A DNA stretch of 20,568 bases from JBBKXP01 sp038251315 (GCA_038251315.1 JBBSBK010000068.1:1-20568); one strand, 5' to 3'. Shown: positions 7,618-14,521, counted from the first letter of the stretch. A program made the numbers and translations. The notes: generated by a model from the letters alone, not told the origin.

Positions 7618-8262
7618 ATGGCTGGCAAGATCACCGATCTTCACGCCACAGTACGCGCGGGGACAGGCAAGGGGGCCGCCCGCCAAGCTCGCCGTAATGG
7701 CGACGTACCTGGCATCATCTATGGCGGCGGCGTCGATCCGTTGCCGATCAACATCCCCTTCAACTATCTGCTGACCCGGCTGCGTCAGGGGCGTTTTCTG
7801 GCGACCCTGTTCAACATCAAGGTCGAGGGCGAGCCCGACGCCCACGTGATCTGCCGGACCGTGCAGCGCGATGTGGTCAAGGATCTGCCGATCCACATCG
7901 ATTTCATGCGGCTCAGTGATTCGACGCGGGTCGACATGTTCCTGCCGGTCGAATTCATCAACCACGAAAAATCGCCTGGCATCAAGCGTGGCGGCGTTCT
8001 GGTCGTCGTGCGGTCCGAGGTTGAATTCAACGTCCGCGCCGACAGCATCCCGGAACACATCATCGTCGATCTGGACGGCACCGATTTTGGCGATGTCATC
8101 CACATCTCGAACGTCAGCCTGCCCGAAGGCGTCAAACCGGTCATCGACCGTGATTTCGTCATCGCCAACATCTCGGCCCCGACCGTGATGATCGCGGACG
8201 ACGACGATGTGCCCGAAGCGGACGCGGTTGCCGTGGTCGGCAAGGACGACGACGACAAATAA
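7618..8262 (+). CDS. rplY: 50S ribosomal protein bL25, long Ctc/TL5 type
   Basis: bL25 binds 5S rRNA in the large ribosomal subunit; the long form is called Ctc or TL5. The 214-residue product has the N-terminal 5S-binding domain (about 1-95, with KGAARQARRNGDVPGIIYG), a C-terminal beta domain (about 100-190, with VPVEF-like LPVEFINHEKSPGIKRGG), and an acidic tail ending KDDDDK. The ATG at 7618 is chosen over an upstream in-frame codon because AAAGGA lies about 8 bases before it and homology begins at MAGKITDL. It is followed 89 bases later by pth, a common pairing. A weak terminator-like hairpin between them may reduce read-through. Confidence 0.96.
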   Translation: MAGKITDLHATVRAGTGKGAARQARRNGDVPGIIYGGGVDPLPINIPFNYLLTRLRQGRFLATLFNIKVEGEPDAHVICRTVQRDVVKDLPIHIDFMRLSDSTRVDMFLPVEFINHEKSPGIKRGGVLVVVRSEVEFNVRADSIPEHIIVDLDGTDFGDVIHISNVSLPEGVKPVIDRDFVIANISAPTVMIADDDDVPEADAVAVVGKDDDDK

Positions 8263-8288
8263 TCCGGGTTCCCGGTTCGAAGAATGCG

Positions 8289-8309
8289 CGGGGCCTGCGG
8301 GCCCCGTTT
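8289..8309 (+). terminator. Terminator-like hairpin between rplY and pth
   Basis: CGGGGCC-TGCG-GGCCCCG forms a perfect 7-bp stem with a four-base loop, followed by TTT and then G. The stem is strong but the T tract is only three bases. It is therefore more likely a partial terminator or mRNA 3'-end stabiliser between two co-directional genes than a complete stop. Confidence 0.5.
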
Positions 8310-8351
8310 GCATGTCTGGCGTCCGGCGCGGTGGGCCATTAGGTTGGTCCC

Positions 8352-9011
8352 ATGAAACTGATCGTCGGTCTGGGCAATCCTGGCGCAAAATACAGCGGTA
8401 ACCGCCACAATATCGGCTATATGGCCGTCGACCGGATCGCTGCCGATCACGGGTTTGCTCCGTGGCGCGCCAAATTTCAGGGGCAGTTGGCCGAGGGCCG
8501 TCTGGGCGGCGACAAGGCGCTGCTGCTGAAACCCGAAACCTTCATGAACCTGTCGGGGCAATCGGTCGCCGCCGCCCTGCAGTTCTACAAACTGACGCCC
8601 ACCGATCTGATCGTCATCCATGACGAGCTCGACCTGGTCCCAGGCAAGGCGCGGATGAAACAGGGCGGCGGCCATGCCGGGCACAATGGCTTGCGGTCGA
8701 TCCACGGTCATATCGGCGATGCCTATGCCCGGGTGCGGCTGGGCATCGGTCATCCGGGGCACAAGGATCGCGTGGCGGACTATGTGCTGCACGATTTCGC
8801 CAAGGCCGATCAGGATTGGCTGGACGACCTGCTGCGCGGGATCAGCGACGGGGCTGATGATTTGGCGGCGGGCGCGGGCGATAAGTTTATGAACGCCGTC
8901 GCGTTGCGCACGGTGCCGCCGCGAAACGCTGAAACGGCAAAACCGGCGGCCGCACCTGCGCCCGACGACCTGCGCAACCCTTTGCAAAAGCTGATGGATC
9001 GGTTCAAGTGA
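8352..9011 (+). CDS. pth: Peptidyl-tRNA hydrolase
   Basis: Pth releases tRNA from peptidyl-tRNAs that drop off the ribosome. The 219-residue protein starts with the family signature MKLIVGLGNPGAKY and has catalytic His19 in NRHNIGY. Asp91 is in VIHDELDL, and GGGHAGHNGLRS holds the conserved Asn. The C-terminal extension rich in Ala and Pro (about 195-219) is common in alphaproteobacterial members. The ribosome-binding site is weak (AGGTTGGT). The stop overlaps the GTG of the next gene by four bases, which suggests translational coupling with the DUF2332 protein. Confidence 0.97.
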   Translation: MKLIVGLGNPGAKYSGNRHNIGYMAVDRIAADHGFAPWRAKFQGQLAEGRLGGDKALLLKPETFMNLSGQSVAAALQFYKLTPTDLIVIHDELDLVPGKARMKQGGGHAGHNGLRSIHGHIGDAYARVRLGIGHPGHKDRVADYVLHDFAKADQDWLDDLLRGISDGADDLAAGAGDKFMNAVALRTVPPRNAETAKPAAAPAPDDLRNPLQKLMDRFK

Positions 9012-10039
9012 CCGCCCCTGACACTGGCGGCTTGCGTGCCGCCCTGCGCGATCAGGCGGGCAGTTGCACGACCCTCGGCTCGCCCTTCATGACGCGGCTT
9101 TGCACGCTGCTGGCTGACCGTCTGGAACCGGGAACGCCGCTGACCAACCGCCTGTTCAACTGGCCCGGCGATCCCAGCTCCCGCGCTGCTTCCGTGCCGC
9201 TGCGCCTTGCCGGGGCGCTGCATGCGCTGCGCCTGCGGGATCACGCCGGGTTGGCAGCGGTCTATCCACCGCAGACCCCCGACGATGCGACCCTTTGGGC
9301 GGCCATCGCCGACGCCCTGATGACCGAGGCCGCATTCATCGACGCCTTCATCGACAGCCCGCCGCAGACCAACGAAGTGCGCCGCGCCGCGACCCTGATC
9401 GCCGTCAGCCATTGGTTGGCCGCCCGTTTCGATCTGCCGATGCGGCTGTCCGAACTGGGGGCGAGCGGCGGGCTGAACCTGATGTTCGACCGCTTTGCAC
9501 TGAAGCTTGGGGCGACCCGGTGGGGGCCGCCAGATGCTGTCCTGACCCTGTCCCCCGACTGGAAAGGCCCGCCGCCACCCGACGACGCACCCCGCATCAT
9601 CGAACGGCGCGGTGTCGATCTGAACCCGCTGGTTACCGACGACCTGCGCCTGCTGGCCTACCTCTGGGCCGATCAACCCGCACGGCTGACCCTGACCCGG
9701 GCGGCCATCGGCGCCGCGGTAGCACCGGTGGACCGGGGCGATGCGATTGACTGGATTAGCCGCCGCCTGCCGCACCATCCGGGCCAGCTGCACCTGATCT
9801 ATTCGACGATTGCTTGGCAGTATTTCCCCAAAGCGGCGCAAGATCGGGGTCATGCAATGATCGCCGCCGCCGGCGCCACGGCCACCCCCGACACGCCGCT
9901 TGCGTGGTTCGGGATGGAGGCGGATGCCACGCCGGGCGGAGCTGCGCTGACCCTGCGCCTTTGGCCGGGAGACCTTGATTTTCAGATGGGACGCGCCGAT
10001 TTTCACGGGCGATGGATCGACTGGACACCGCCAGATTAG
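9008..10039 (+). CDS. DUF2332 family protein
   Basis: This 343-residue protein matches the DUF2332 family. Its key region is residues 149-160, ELGASGGLNLMF, which resembles the glycine-rich motif I of SAM-dependent methyltransferases. LIYSTIAWQYFP and a C-terminal GGAALTLRLWPG follow, as in other members. I know of no established function; a methyltransferase-like fold is plausible but unproven. The start is GTG 9008, overlapping the pth stop in GTGA. No other start fits the homologous N-terminus better. The spacer after it holds the short palindrome GCCTTGCAAGGC (10049-10060). Confidence 0.8.
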   Translation: MTAPDTGGLRAALRDQAGSCTTLGSPFMTRLCTLLADRLEPGTPLTNRLFNWPGDPSSRAASVPLRLAGALHALRLRDHAGLAAVYPPQTPDDATLWAAIADALMTEAAFIDAFIDSPPQTNEVRRAATLIAVSHWLAARFDLPMRLSELGASGGLNLMFDRFALKLGATRWGPPDAVLTLSPDWKGPPPPDDAPRIIERRGVDLNPLVTDDLRLLAYLWADQPARLTLTRAAIGAAVAPVDRGDAIDWISRRLPHHPGQLHLIYSTIAWQYFPKAAQDRGHAMIAAAGATATPDTPLAWFGMEADATPGGAALTLRLWPGDLDFQMGRADFHGRWIDWTPPD

Positions 10040-10106
10040 GGCCGATTAGCCTTGCAAGGCCGCTTGCCCCGCGCCAATCTGCAAAGAAAAAAGCACGAGG
10101 CGGAGC

Positions 10107-11273
10107 ATGCGGACATTCATCAAACGGTTGCGGCGCATCCTGCTGGCGCTGGTCATCGCGCTGATTGCGGTGGCGATCTGGAAACGCGAGGACATCACCC
10201 GTCTGCTGGCCGTCAACAGCCTGTTCAGCGAAGCCAGGATCGTCAGCAATTTCAGCAACATGCCGTCGCTGTTTTTCAACAAGACCATCGCGCGCGGCCC
10301 GGGCCAGGTCAGCGACCTGCCCCAAGGCGTGCCCGCCACTCTGCCGCCCGAGGTGGCGACCTGGATCATGGACCGTCACGTCGCTTCGCTGTTGGTGATG
10401 AAGAACGGCGTCGTCGTGGCCGAGGATTATTTGCTGGACACCAACCCCGAAGACCTGCGCATTTCGTGGTCGGTCGCGAAAAGTTTCCTGTCAGCCCTTG
10501 TCGGCATCCTGCTGGATGAAGGGTCGATCGAAAGCCTGGACGACCCGGTGACGCAATACGCCCCCCTGCTGATCGGGTCGGCCTATGACGGGGCGACCCT
10601 GCGCGACGTGCTGCAAATGCAGTCGGGTGTGCGATTCGACGAGGATTATCTGGCCTTTAACAGCGATATCAACCGGATGGGTCGGGTTCTGGCACTTGGC
10701 GGGTCGATGGATGCCTTTGCCGCCGGGCTGAAAGACCGCGACAACCCGCCGGGGACGCAATGGCAATACGTGTCCATCGACACCCATGTCGTCGGCATGG
10801 TGGTGCGCGGTGCCACCGGGCGCACGATCTCCGATCTGATGGCCGAAAAGATTATCGGCCCGCTGGGGTTCGAGGCCGACCCGGTTTACCTCACCGACGG
10901 CGACGGGGTCGAATTCGTCCTTGGCGGGCTGAACCTGCGGACCCGCGATTATGCCCGGTTCGGCCAGATGATCGCCAATGGCGGCACATGGCAAGGCAAG
11001 CAGATCGTGCCGACCGACTGGATCGTCGCATCGACGACACCCAGCGCCAATACGGCCCCCGATGCGATCGCCTATGGCTACCAGTGGTGGATTCCGAACG
11101 GTTCGACGCCGGGGCAGTTCATGGCCCAAGGCATCTATGGCCAGTTCATCTATATCGACCAGCCGCGCAACGTCGTAATCGTCGTGACATCCGCCGACCG
11201 GGACTTTACCGTCGATGGAGTTCAAACCGCGAACGAGGCGATGTTTCGCCGGATCGCAGAAAGCCTGCCGTGA
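10107..11273 (+). CDS. Membrane-anchored serine hydrolase, class C beta-lactamase / NylB-like fold
   Basis: The 388-residue protein begins with a basic stretch and one hydrophobic segment (about residues 11-26), so it is probably anchored with its catalytic domain in the periplasm. The SxxK motif is SVAK with Ser122 and Lys125. The Tyr motif is Y221-V-S. A C-terminal GIYGQFIYIDQPRN replaces the KTG box, as in 6-aminohexanoate-dimer hydrolase (NylB) and many CubicO-type hydrolases. WxYxxxDTHVVGMV is also typical of that group. The substrate is unknown, and beta-lactam resistance should not be assumed. A GGCGGAG lies just before ATG 10107. Its TGA overlaps the next gene's ATG by one base. Confidence 0.87.
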   Translation: MRTFIKRLRRILLALVIALIAVAIWKREDITRLLAVNSLFSEARIVSNFSNMPSLFFNKTIARGPGQVSDLPQGVPATLPPEVATWIMDRHVASLLVMKNGVVVAEDYLLDTNPEDLRISWSVAKSFLSALVGILLDEGSIESLDDPVTQYAPLLIGSAYDGATLRDVLQMQSGVRFDEDYLAFNSDINRMGRVLALGGSMDAFAAGLKDRDNPPGTQWQYVSIDTHVVGMVVRGATGRTISDLMAEKIIGPLGFEADPVYLTDGDGVEFVLGGLNLRTRDYARFGQMIANGGTWQGKQIVPTDWIVASTTPSANTAPDAIAYGYQWWIPNGSTPGQFMAQGIYGQFIYIDQPRNVVIVVTSADRDFTVDGVQTANEAMFRRIAESLP

Positions 11274-11671
11274 TGGAAAAAGACCCCTCTATCAACGTCC
11301 TTGGGACCGCATTGGCCCCCTGTTCGACCGATCCGATGACCGGCTTCTTTCGCAATGGAGCGTGCGACACCTGCAATCAGGACCAAGGCAGCCACACCGT
11401 CTGCGCCGTGATGACGGCCGAGTTTCTGGCCTTTTCCAAATACGTCGGCAATGATTTAAGCACGCCCAACCCCGACTTTGGCTTTCCCGGCCTGAACCCC
11501 GGCGATGGCTGGTGCCTGTGCGCCTCGCGGTTCCTGCAGGCCCACGACGAAGGCTGCGCACCGCGCGTCAATCTGGCGGCGACCCATGCGCGTGCGCTGG
11601 AGATCGTGCCACGCGATATCCTTGAACGCTATGCAGCCGGCGGGATTTCGGATTTGACCGCAGGCGACTGA
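11273..11671 (+). CDS. DUF2237 family cysteine-rich protein
   Basis: The 132-residue product has the DUF2237 signature: NVLGTALAPCS, DPMTGFFRNGACDTC, HTVCAVMTAEFL, GNDLSTP, FPGLNPGDGWCLCA and ATHARALE. Its cysteines are at 17, 31, 34, 44, 81, 83 and 95, and the C-x-C at 81-83 is part of the family core. No function is established as far as I know; a metal or redox role is a guess from the cysteines. The ATG at 11273 shares its first base with the TGA of the serine hydrolase (TGATG), so it is translationally coupled. The last 43 bases overlap the 3' end of the opposite LuxR-type gene. Confidence 0.85.
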   Translation: MEKDPSINVLGTALAPCSTDPMTGFFRNGACDTCNQDQGSHTVCAVMTAEFLAFSKYVGNDLSTPNPDFGFPGLNPGDGWCLCASRFLQAHDEGCAPRVNLAATHARALEIVPRDILERYAAGGISDLTAGD

Positions 11672-12150
11672 ACAACCGGCCCCTGCATCAGGTCATCGAT
11701 GAACAGGCTCAGCAATTGCGGCCGACCACTGACCCCGGCTTTGCGGTAGATCGCGTTGGTCTGCGCCTTGACCGTCCCTTCCGAGGTGTTGCGCAGGGCG
11801 GCGATATCAGCGGTCGACATGCCCTTTATCGCGAAAAGAGCCACGTCGCTTTCGGCGGGCGTGAGGGCCCAGTCGTCGAACCGTTCCGACAACACTTCCA
11901 TGAAGGCGCCCGATGCGAGGCGCAGTTGCGATTGGGCGTGTGCTGTGGCGCGGAAGCTTTGGCGCAGCACAAACGCACCCAAACCGACCCCCAGGATAAG
12001 GCCGACCGCCGCGCCGATTTCGATGAATTCGAAGTATTGCCAGTCGATCGGGGCAAACCCGATCCGGGCGGATAGGATGTTTGAAAGCCAAAAGGCGGCG
12101 CAGAGAGTCTGGATTGCCACAACGATTGATATCGCCGTCTTGTTCAGCAT
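11629..12150 (-). CDS. Membrane-anchored LuxR-type transcriptional regulator
   Basis: The 173-residue protein has two membrane helices (about 6-28 and 41-63) joined by a short outside loop, then a linker and a LuxR/GerE-type helix-turn-helix (about 96-154). The HTH contains LTPAESDVALFAIKG, MSTADIAAL, SEGTVKAQTNAIYRKAGV and SGRPQLLSLF. There is no receiver or autoinducer domain, so any signal must come through the membrane part or a partner. The predicted topology puts both the N-terminus and the DNA-binding domain in the cytoplasm. It is the last gene of a minus-strand set, 33 bases after a secreted PepSY-like protein. It overlaps the convergent DUF2237 gene by 43 bases. A GGAAC before ATG 12150 is a weak ribosome-binding site. 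Confidence 0.82.
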   Translation of the reverse strand: MLNKTAISIVVAIQTLCAAFWLSNILSARIGFAPIDWQYFEFIEIGAAVGLILGVGLGAFVLRQSFRATAHAQSQLRLASGAFMEVLSERFDDWALTPAESDVALFAIKGMSTADIAALRNTSEGTVKAQTNAIYRKAGVSGRPQLLSLFIDDLMQGPVVQSPAVKSEIPPAA

Positions 12151-12183
12151 ATGCAGTTCCGGTCAACGCTCGCGATGGCCCTC

Positions 12184-12564
12184 TCAGTCGCCATCGTTAT
12201 CATCATCATGATCGTCATCACCACCGTCGTCGTCATCACCACCGTCGTTGTCGCCGCCACTGCCGCCGGAACTGCCGTTGTCCCCGGGGTTGATAAGTAA
12301 TGGTGAGGTTGCGGAACCCAGTCCGGTTTCTACCCAGTAGTCCCGCAAAATTTCCCCGGTTGTAGGGTTAAACACAATCTCCCGGCGATAGTGGTCACTG
12401 TTACTGACGATGCGGACCCGCCCGAGCAGGGTGCGTGACACCGAGATTTGGCCGAACCCCTGTTCGGTCAGCTGGTCGATGAACTGGTCCTCAATTGTGG
12501 CAGCGACCGCCAGTGCGGGCAGTGCGGTCAGTGCCAGACAGGACAACAATAATACCCGGATCAA
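12184..12564 (-). CDS. Secreted PepSY-like protein with Asp/Gly-rich tail (B)
   Basis: The 126-residue product has a signal peptide (about 1-21, LLLSCLALTALPALAVA). A small PepSY-like domain follows (about 22-85), with QLTEQGFGQISVSRTLLGRV and REIVFNPTTGEILRDYW. The rest is a Gly/Ser linker and a tail of Asp, Gly and His (about 105-126). I choose the TTG at 12564 because AGAGGGA sits 6-12 bases upstream and the signal peptide starts there. The same frame is open to 12822, but that stretch is only the reverse reading of the neighbouring Asp repeats, plus a hairpin. An ATG near 12616 is the alternative. PepSY domains are often inhibitory or sensory; the acidic tail could bind divalent metals. 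The role is inferred, not shown. Confidence 0.7.
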   Translation of the reverse strand: MIRVLLLSCLALTALPALAVAATIEDQFIDQLTEQGFGQISVSRTLLGRVRIVSNSDHYRREIVFNPTTGEILRDYWVETGLGSATSPLLINPGDNGSSGGSGGDNDGGDDDDGGDDDHDDDNDGD

Positions 12565-12600
12565 AGTCTTTCCCTCTTGTTCGAACAGCTCGAACAGCTT

Positions 12601-12627
12601 CCCCCCTCGCCACATGGGCAAGGGGGG
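12601..12627 (-). other. Strong hairpin between the two secreted-protein genes
   Basis: CCCCCC-TTGCC / GGCGA-GGGGGG (minus-strand reading) pairs over 11 bp with one T-G wobble around a five-base loop. It lies in the 91-base gap between the two PepSY-like genes and is followed not by a T tract but by two direct copies of a GAACAGCT-containing 9-mer (12581-12600). It is probably an RNA stabiliser or processing site that sets unequal expression of the two genes. Confidence 0.55.
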
Positions 12628-12655
12628 CAACCATAGTTTGATCGCGTCAGACTTA

Positions 12656-13078
12656 TCAGTCGTCGTCGCCGTGATCGTCATCGCCGCCGTCATGATCGGC
12701 GTCATGATCATCGCCGTGATCGTCGTCGCTGTCATCTTCATTGTCGTCGCTGTCATCTTCATTGTCGTCGCCGTCATCTCCATCGTCGTCACTGGAGTCA
12801 TCTTCAAGGTCGCCACTGTCATCAGTCTCGTCGGCCAGCTGCTGTTCGGTGAGGGTTTTGACTTCGCGCGTCAACTCCTGGTCGGTCACATTGTCGAAGA
12901 CGACTTCGAACTTCTGGGAACCGACAATAGCTTCAACCTCGGTGGTTGTTGCGCCGCGCTCAATCTCGATTTTGGTGGCTCCGGGGAACATATCGACAAT
13001 CTGTTGATTGGTCAGTTCAGCAAATCCCGCGCTGGCGGTCAGGCTCAAACACGCGGTCGTTAAAAGCAGTTTCTTCAT
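12656..13078 (-). CDS. Secreted PepSY-like protein with very long Asp-rich tail (A)
   Basis: The 140-residue product has a clear signal peptide (MKKLLLTTACLSLTASAGFA). A short PepSY-like domain follows (about 21-80), with ATKIEIERGATTTEVEAIVG, KFEVVFDN and TREVKTL. The tail from residue 83 to 140 holds about 33 Asp, 4 Glu and 4 His, which makes the exported protein strongly anionic. The ATG at 13078 is preceded by AAAGGA at good spacing; an in-frame upstream ATG (13126) would spoil the signal peptide. It is the first gene of the set that ends in the LuxR-type regulator. The tail suggests binding of calcium or other cations or of a basic partner, but no fold predicts this. It is a paralogue-like neighbour of the next gene. 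Confidence 0.8.
   Translation of the reverse strand: MKKLLLTTACLSLTASAGFAELTNQQIVDMFPGATKIEIERGATTTEVEAIVGSQKFEVVFDNVTDQELTREVKTLTEQQLADETDDSGDLEDDSSDDDGDDGDDNEDDSDDNEDDSDDDHGDDHDADHDGGDDDHGDDD
12728..12790 (-). repeat. 21-bp tandem repeat inside the Asp-rich tail
   Basis: Two perfect 21-base copies (12728-12748 and 12749-12769) are followed by a third with three mismatches (12770-12790). On the coding strand each copy gives a seven-residue unit of the DDNEDDS type. The unit is a multiple of three, so copy-number change would alter tail length without breaking the frame. Confidence 0.75.
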
Positions 13079-13179
13079 CTTGGTGTCCTTTCGGTGACAT
13101 GGATCAAGTGGTTCGGGGGGACACATTTTGCTGCATCCTTTCCCGAATGTGCCGCTGGCTTTTCATGCAAGCCATTCAC

Positions 13180-13211
13180 CACAGGTTTACACGGCAGGCC
13201 ATAAACCTGTG
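13180..13211. promoter_or_regulatory. Perfect 10-bp inverted repeat upstream of the secreted-protein operon
   Basis: CACAGGTTTA (13180-13189) and TAAACCTGTG (13202-13211) are exact reverse complements separated by 12 bases. A second, shorter inverted pair with the same core, TAAAC-TTTG-GTTTA, lies at 13223-13236. Together these give four GTTTA/TAAAC half-sites about 100-160 bases before the ATG of the first secreted-protein gene. LuxR-type regulators usually bind dyads, so this is a candidate operator for the regulator in the same operon. If transcribed it would also fold as a hairpin. The 219-base spacer holds no gene that I can support. Confidence 0.5.
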
Positions 13212-13297
13212 ACCCAAGCAGATAAACTTTGGTTTAGGCAAAAAAATTGCGGCCCGCGAAACCACGAGTCGCCTTATTTTATGGTTCCTGAGTGTCC

Positions 13298-14521
13298 TCA
13301 GATTTTCATATCGAACCCAAGGTGCTTGGCCACCGTAAAGATGTCCTTGTCGCCGCGCCCGCACATGTTCATCACCAGCAGGTGGTCGGCGGGCAGGGTC
13401 GGCGCGATCTTCATCACGTGGGCCAATGCGTGGCTGGGTTCGAGTGCGGGAATGATCCCTTCCAATTCACACGACAGTTGGAACGCCTCCAGCGCCTCGA
13501 CATCGGTGATGCTGACATACTGCGCCCGCTTGGTGTCGTGCAGCCATGCGTGTTCGGGGCCGATGCCGGGATAATCAAGGCCGGCGGAAATCGAAAACCC
13601 TTCCAGAATCTGCCCGTCGTCGTCCTGCAGCAGATATGTCCGGTTGCCGTGCAGCACGCCGGGGCGACCCCCGGTCAGTGATGCGCAATGTTCCATCTTG
13701 GCGTTGACGCCCTTGCCCCCGGCCTCGACCCCGATGATGTTCACGGTCGGGTCGTCAAGGAACGGATAGAACAGCCCCATCGCGTTCGATCCACCCCCGA
13801 TGGCGGCGATCAGGGTGTCAGGCAGACGGCCTTCGGCGGCGTCCATCTGGGTGCGAACCTCTTTGCCGATGATGCTTTGAAAATCGCGCACCATCGCCGG
13901 ATAGGGGTGCGGCCCGGCGACGGTGCCGATGCAATAGAACGTGTCGCGCACGTTGGTGACCCAGTCGCGCAGCGCGTCGTTCATCGCGTCTTTGAGCGTG
14001 CCGCGCCCCGATGTGACGGGGATGACTTTGGCCCCCAGCAGGCGCATGCGGAACACATTGGGCATCTGCCGTTCGACGTCGTGCGCGCCCATATAGACGA
14101 TACATTCCAGCCCGAACTTGGCGCAGACGGTGGCGGTCGCGACGCCATGTTGCCCGGCCCCGGTTTCAGCGATGATCCGGGTCTTGCCCATACGGCGCGC
14201 CAGAATGATCTGGCCGAGCACGTTGTTGATCTTGTGCGCGCCGGTATGGTTCAGCTCGTCCCGCTTCATGTAAATCTTGGCGCCGCCCAGATGTTTGGTC
14301 ATGCGGTCGGCGTAGTACAGCGGGCTGGGGCGACCGACGTAATGGGTCCAGAGGTCCTGCATCTCGGCCCAAAAGGCATCATCGGTCTTGGCCTTTTCAT
14401 ACTCGGCCTCAAGGTCGAGGATCAGCGGCATCAGGGTTTCGGACACGAACCGCCCGCCGAAAATGCCGAACCGGCCCTGTTCGTCGGGGCCTTTCATGAA
14501 ACTGTTGAAAAGGTCGTTCAT
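13298..14521 (-). CDS. trpB: Tryptophan synthase beta subunit
   Basis: TrpB condenses indole with serine in a PLP-dependent reaction to give tryptophan. The 407-residue protein has the PLP lysine Lys97 in HTGAHKINN (Lys87 in Salmonella, shifted by a ten-residue longer N-terminus). It has catalytic Glu119 in AETGAGQHG, the phosphate-binding GGGSNA loop, and GVEAGGKG. The start at ATG 14521 (MNDLFNSFMKG) fits alphaproteobacterial homologues. It lies 68 bases after the MOSC-domain gene, downstream of trpF on the same strand. A run of seven T on the minus strand (13246-13240), after a GC-rich stretch, may mark the end of its transcript, but the stem is weak. Confidence 0.97.
   Translation of the reverse strand: MNDLFNSFMKGPDEQGRFGIFGGRFVSETLMPLILDLEAEYEKAKTDDAFWAEMQDLWTHYVGRPSPLYYADRMTKHLGGAKIYMKRDELNHTGAHKINNVLGQIILARRMGKTRIIAETGAGQHGVATATVCAKFGLECIVYMGAHDVERQMPNVFRMRLLGAKVIPVTSGRGTLKDAMNDALRDWVTNVRDTFYCIGTVAGPHPYPAMVRDFQSIIGKEVRTQMDAAEGRLPDTLIAAIGGGSNAMGLFYPFLDDPTVNIIGVEAGGKGVNAKMEHCASLTGGRPGVLHGNRTYLLQDDDGQILEGFSISAGLDYPGIGPEHAWLHDTKRAQYVSITDVEALEAFQLSCELEGIIPALEPSHALAHVMKIAPTLPADHLLVMNMCGRGDKDIFTVAKHLGFDMKI

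Noticed and set aside
12184..12810. Regular short repeats that might suggest a CRISPR array
   Set aside because: The repeats are codon-phase GAY runs and a 21-bp coding repeat without unique spacers, and there are no cas genes.
12565..12822. N-terminal extension of the second secreted protein
   Set aside because: The extension reads Met/Thr repeats from the neighbouring Asp-tail DNA plus a hairpin region. The signal peptide and ribosome-binding site place the start at 12564.
12410..13063. Plus-strand frame with long Val/Ile-rich stretches that look like membrane segments
   Set aside because: The stretches are the reverse reading of the Asp codon repeats of the two secreted proteins. There is no ribosome-binding site or recognisable domain.
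13240..13270. Possible trpB terminator with seven T on the minus strand
   Set aside because: The T run is clear, but the preceding GC-rich stretch gives only a three- to four-pair stem, so I did not list it as a feature.
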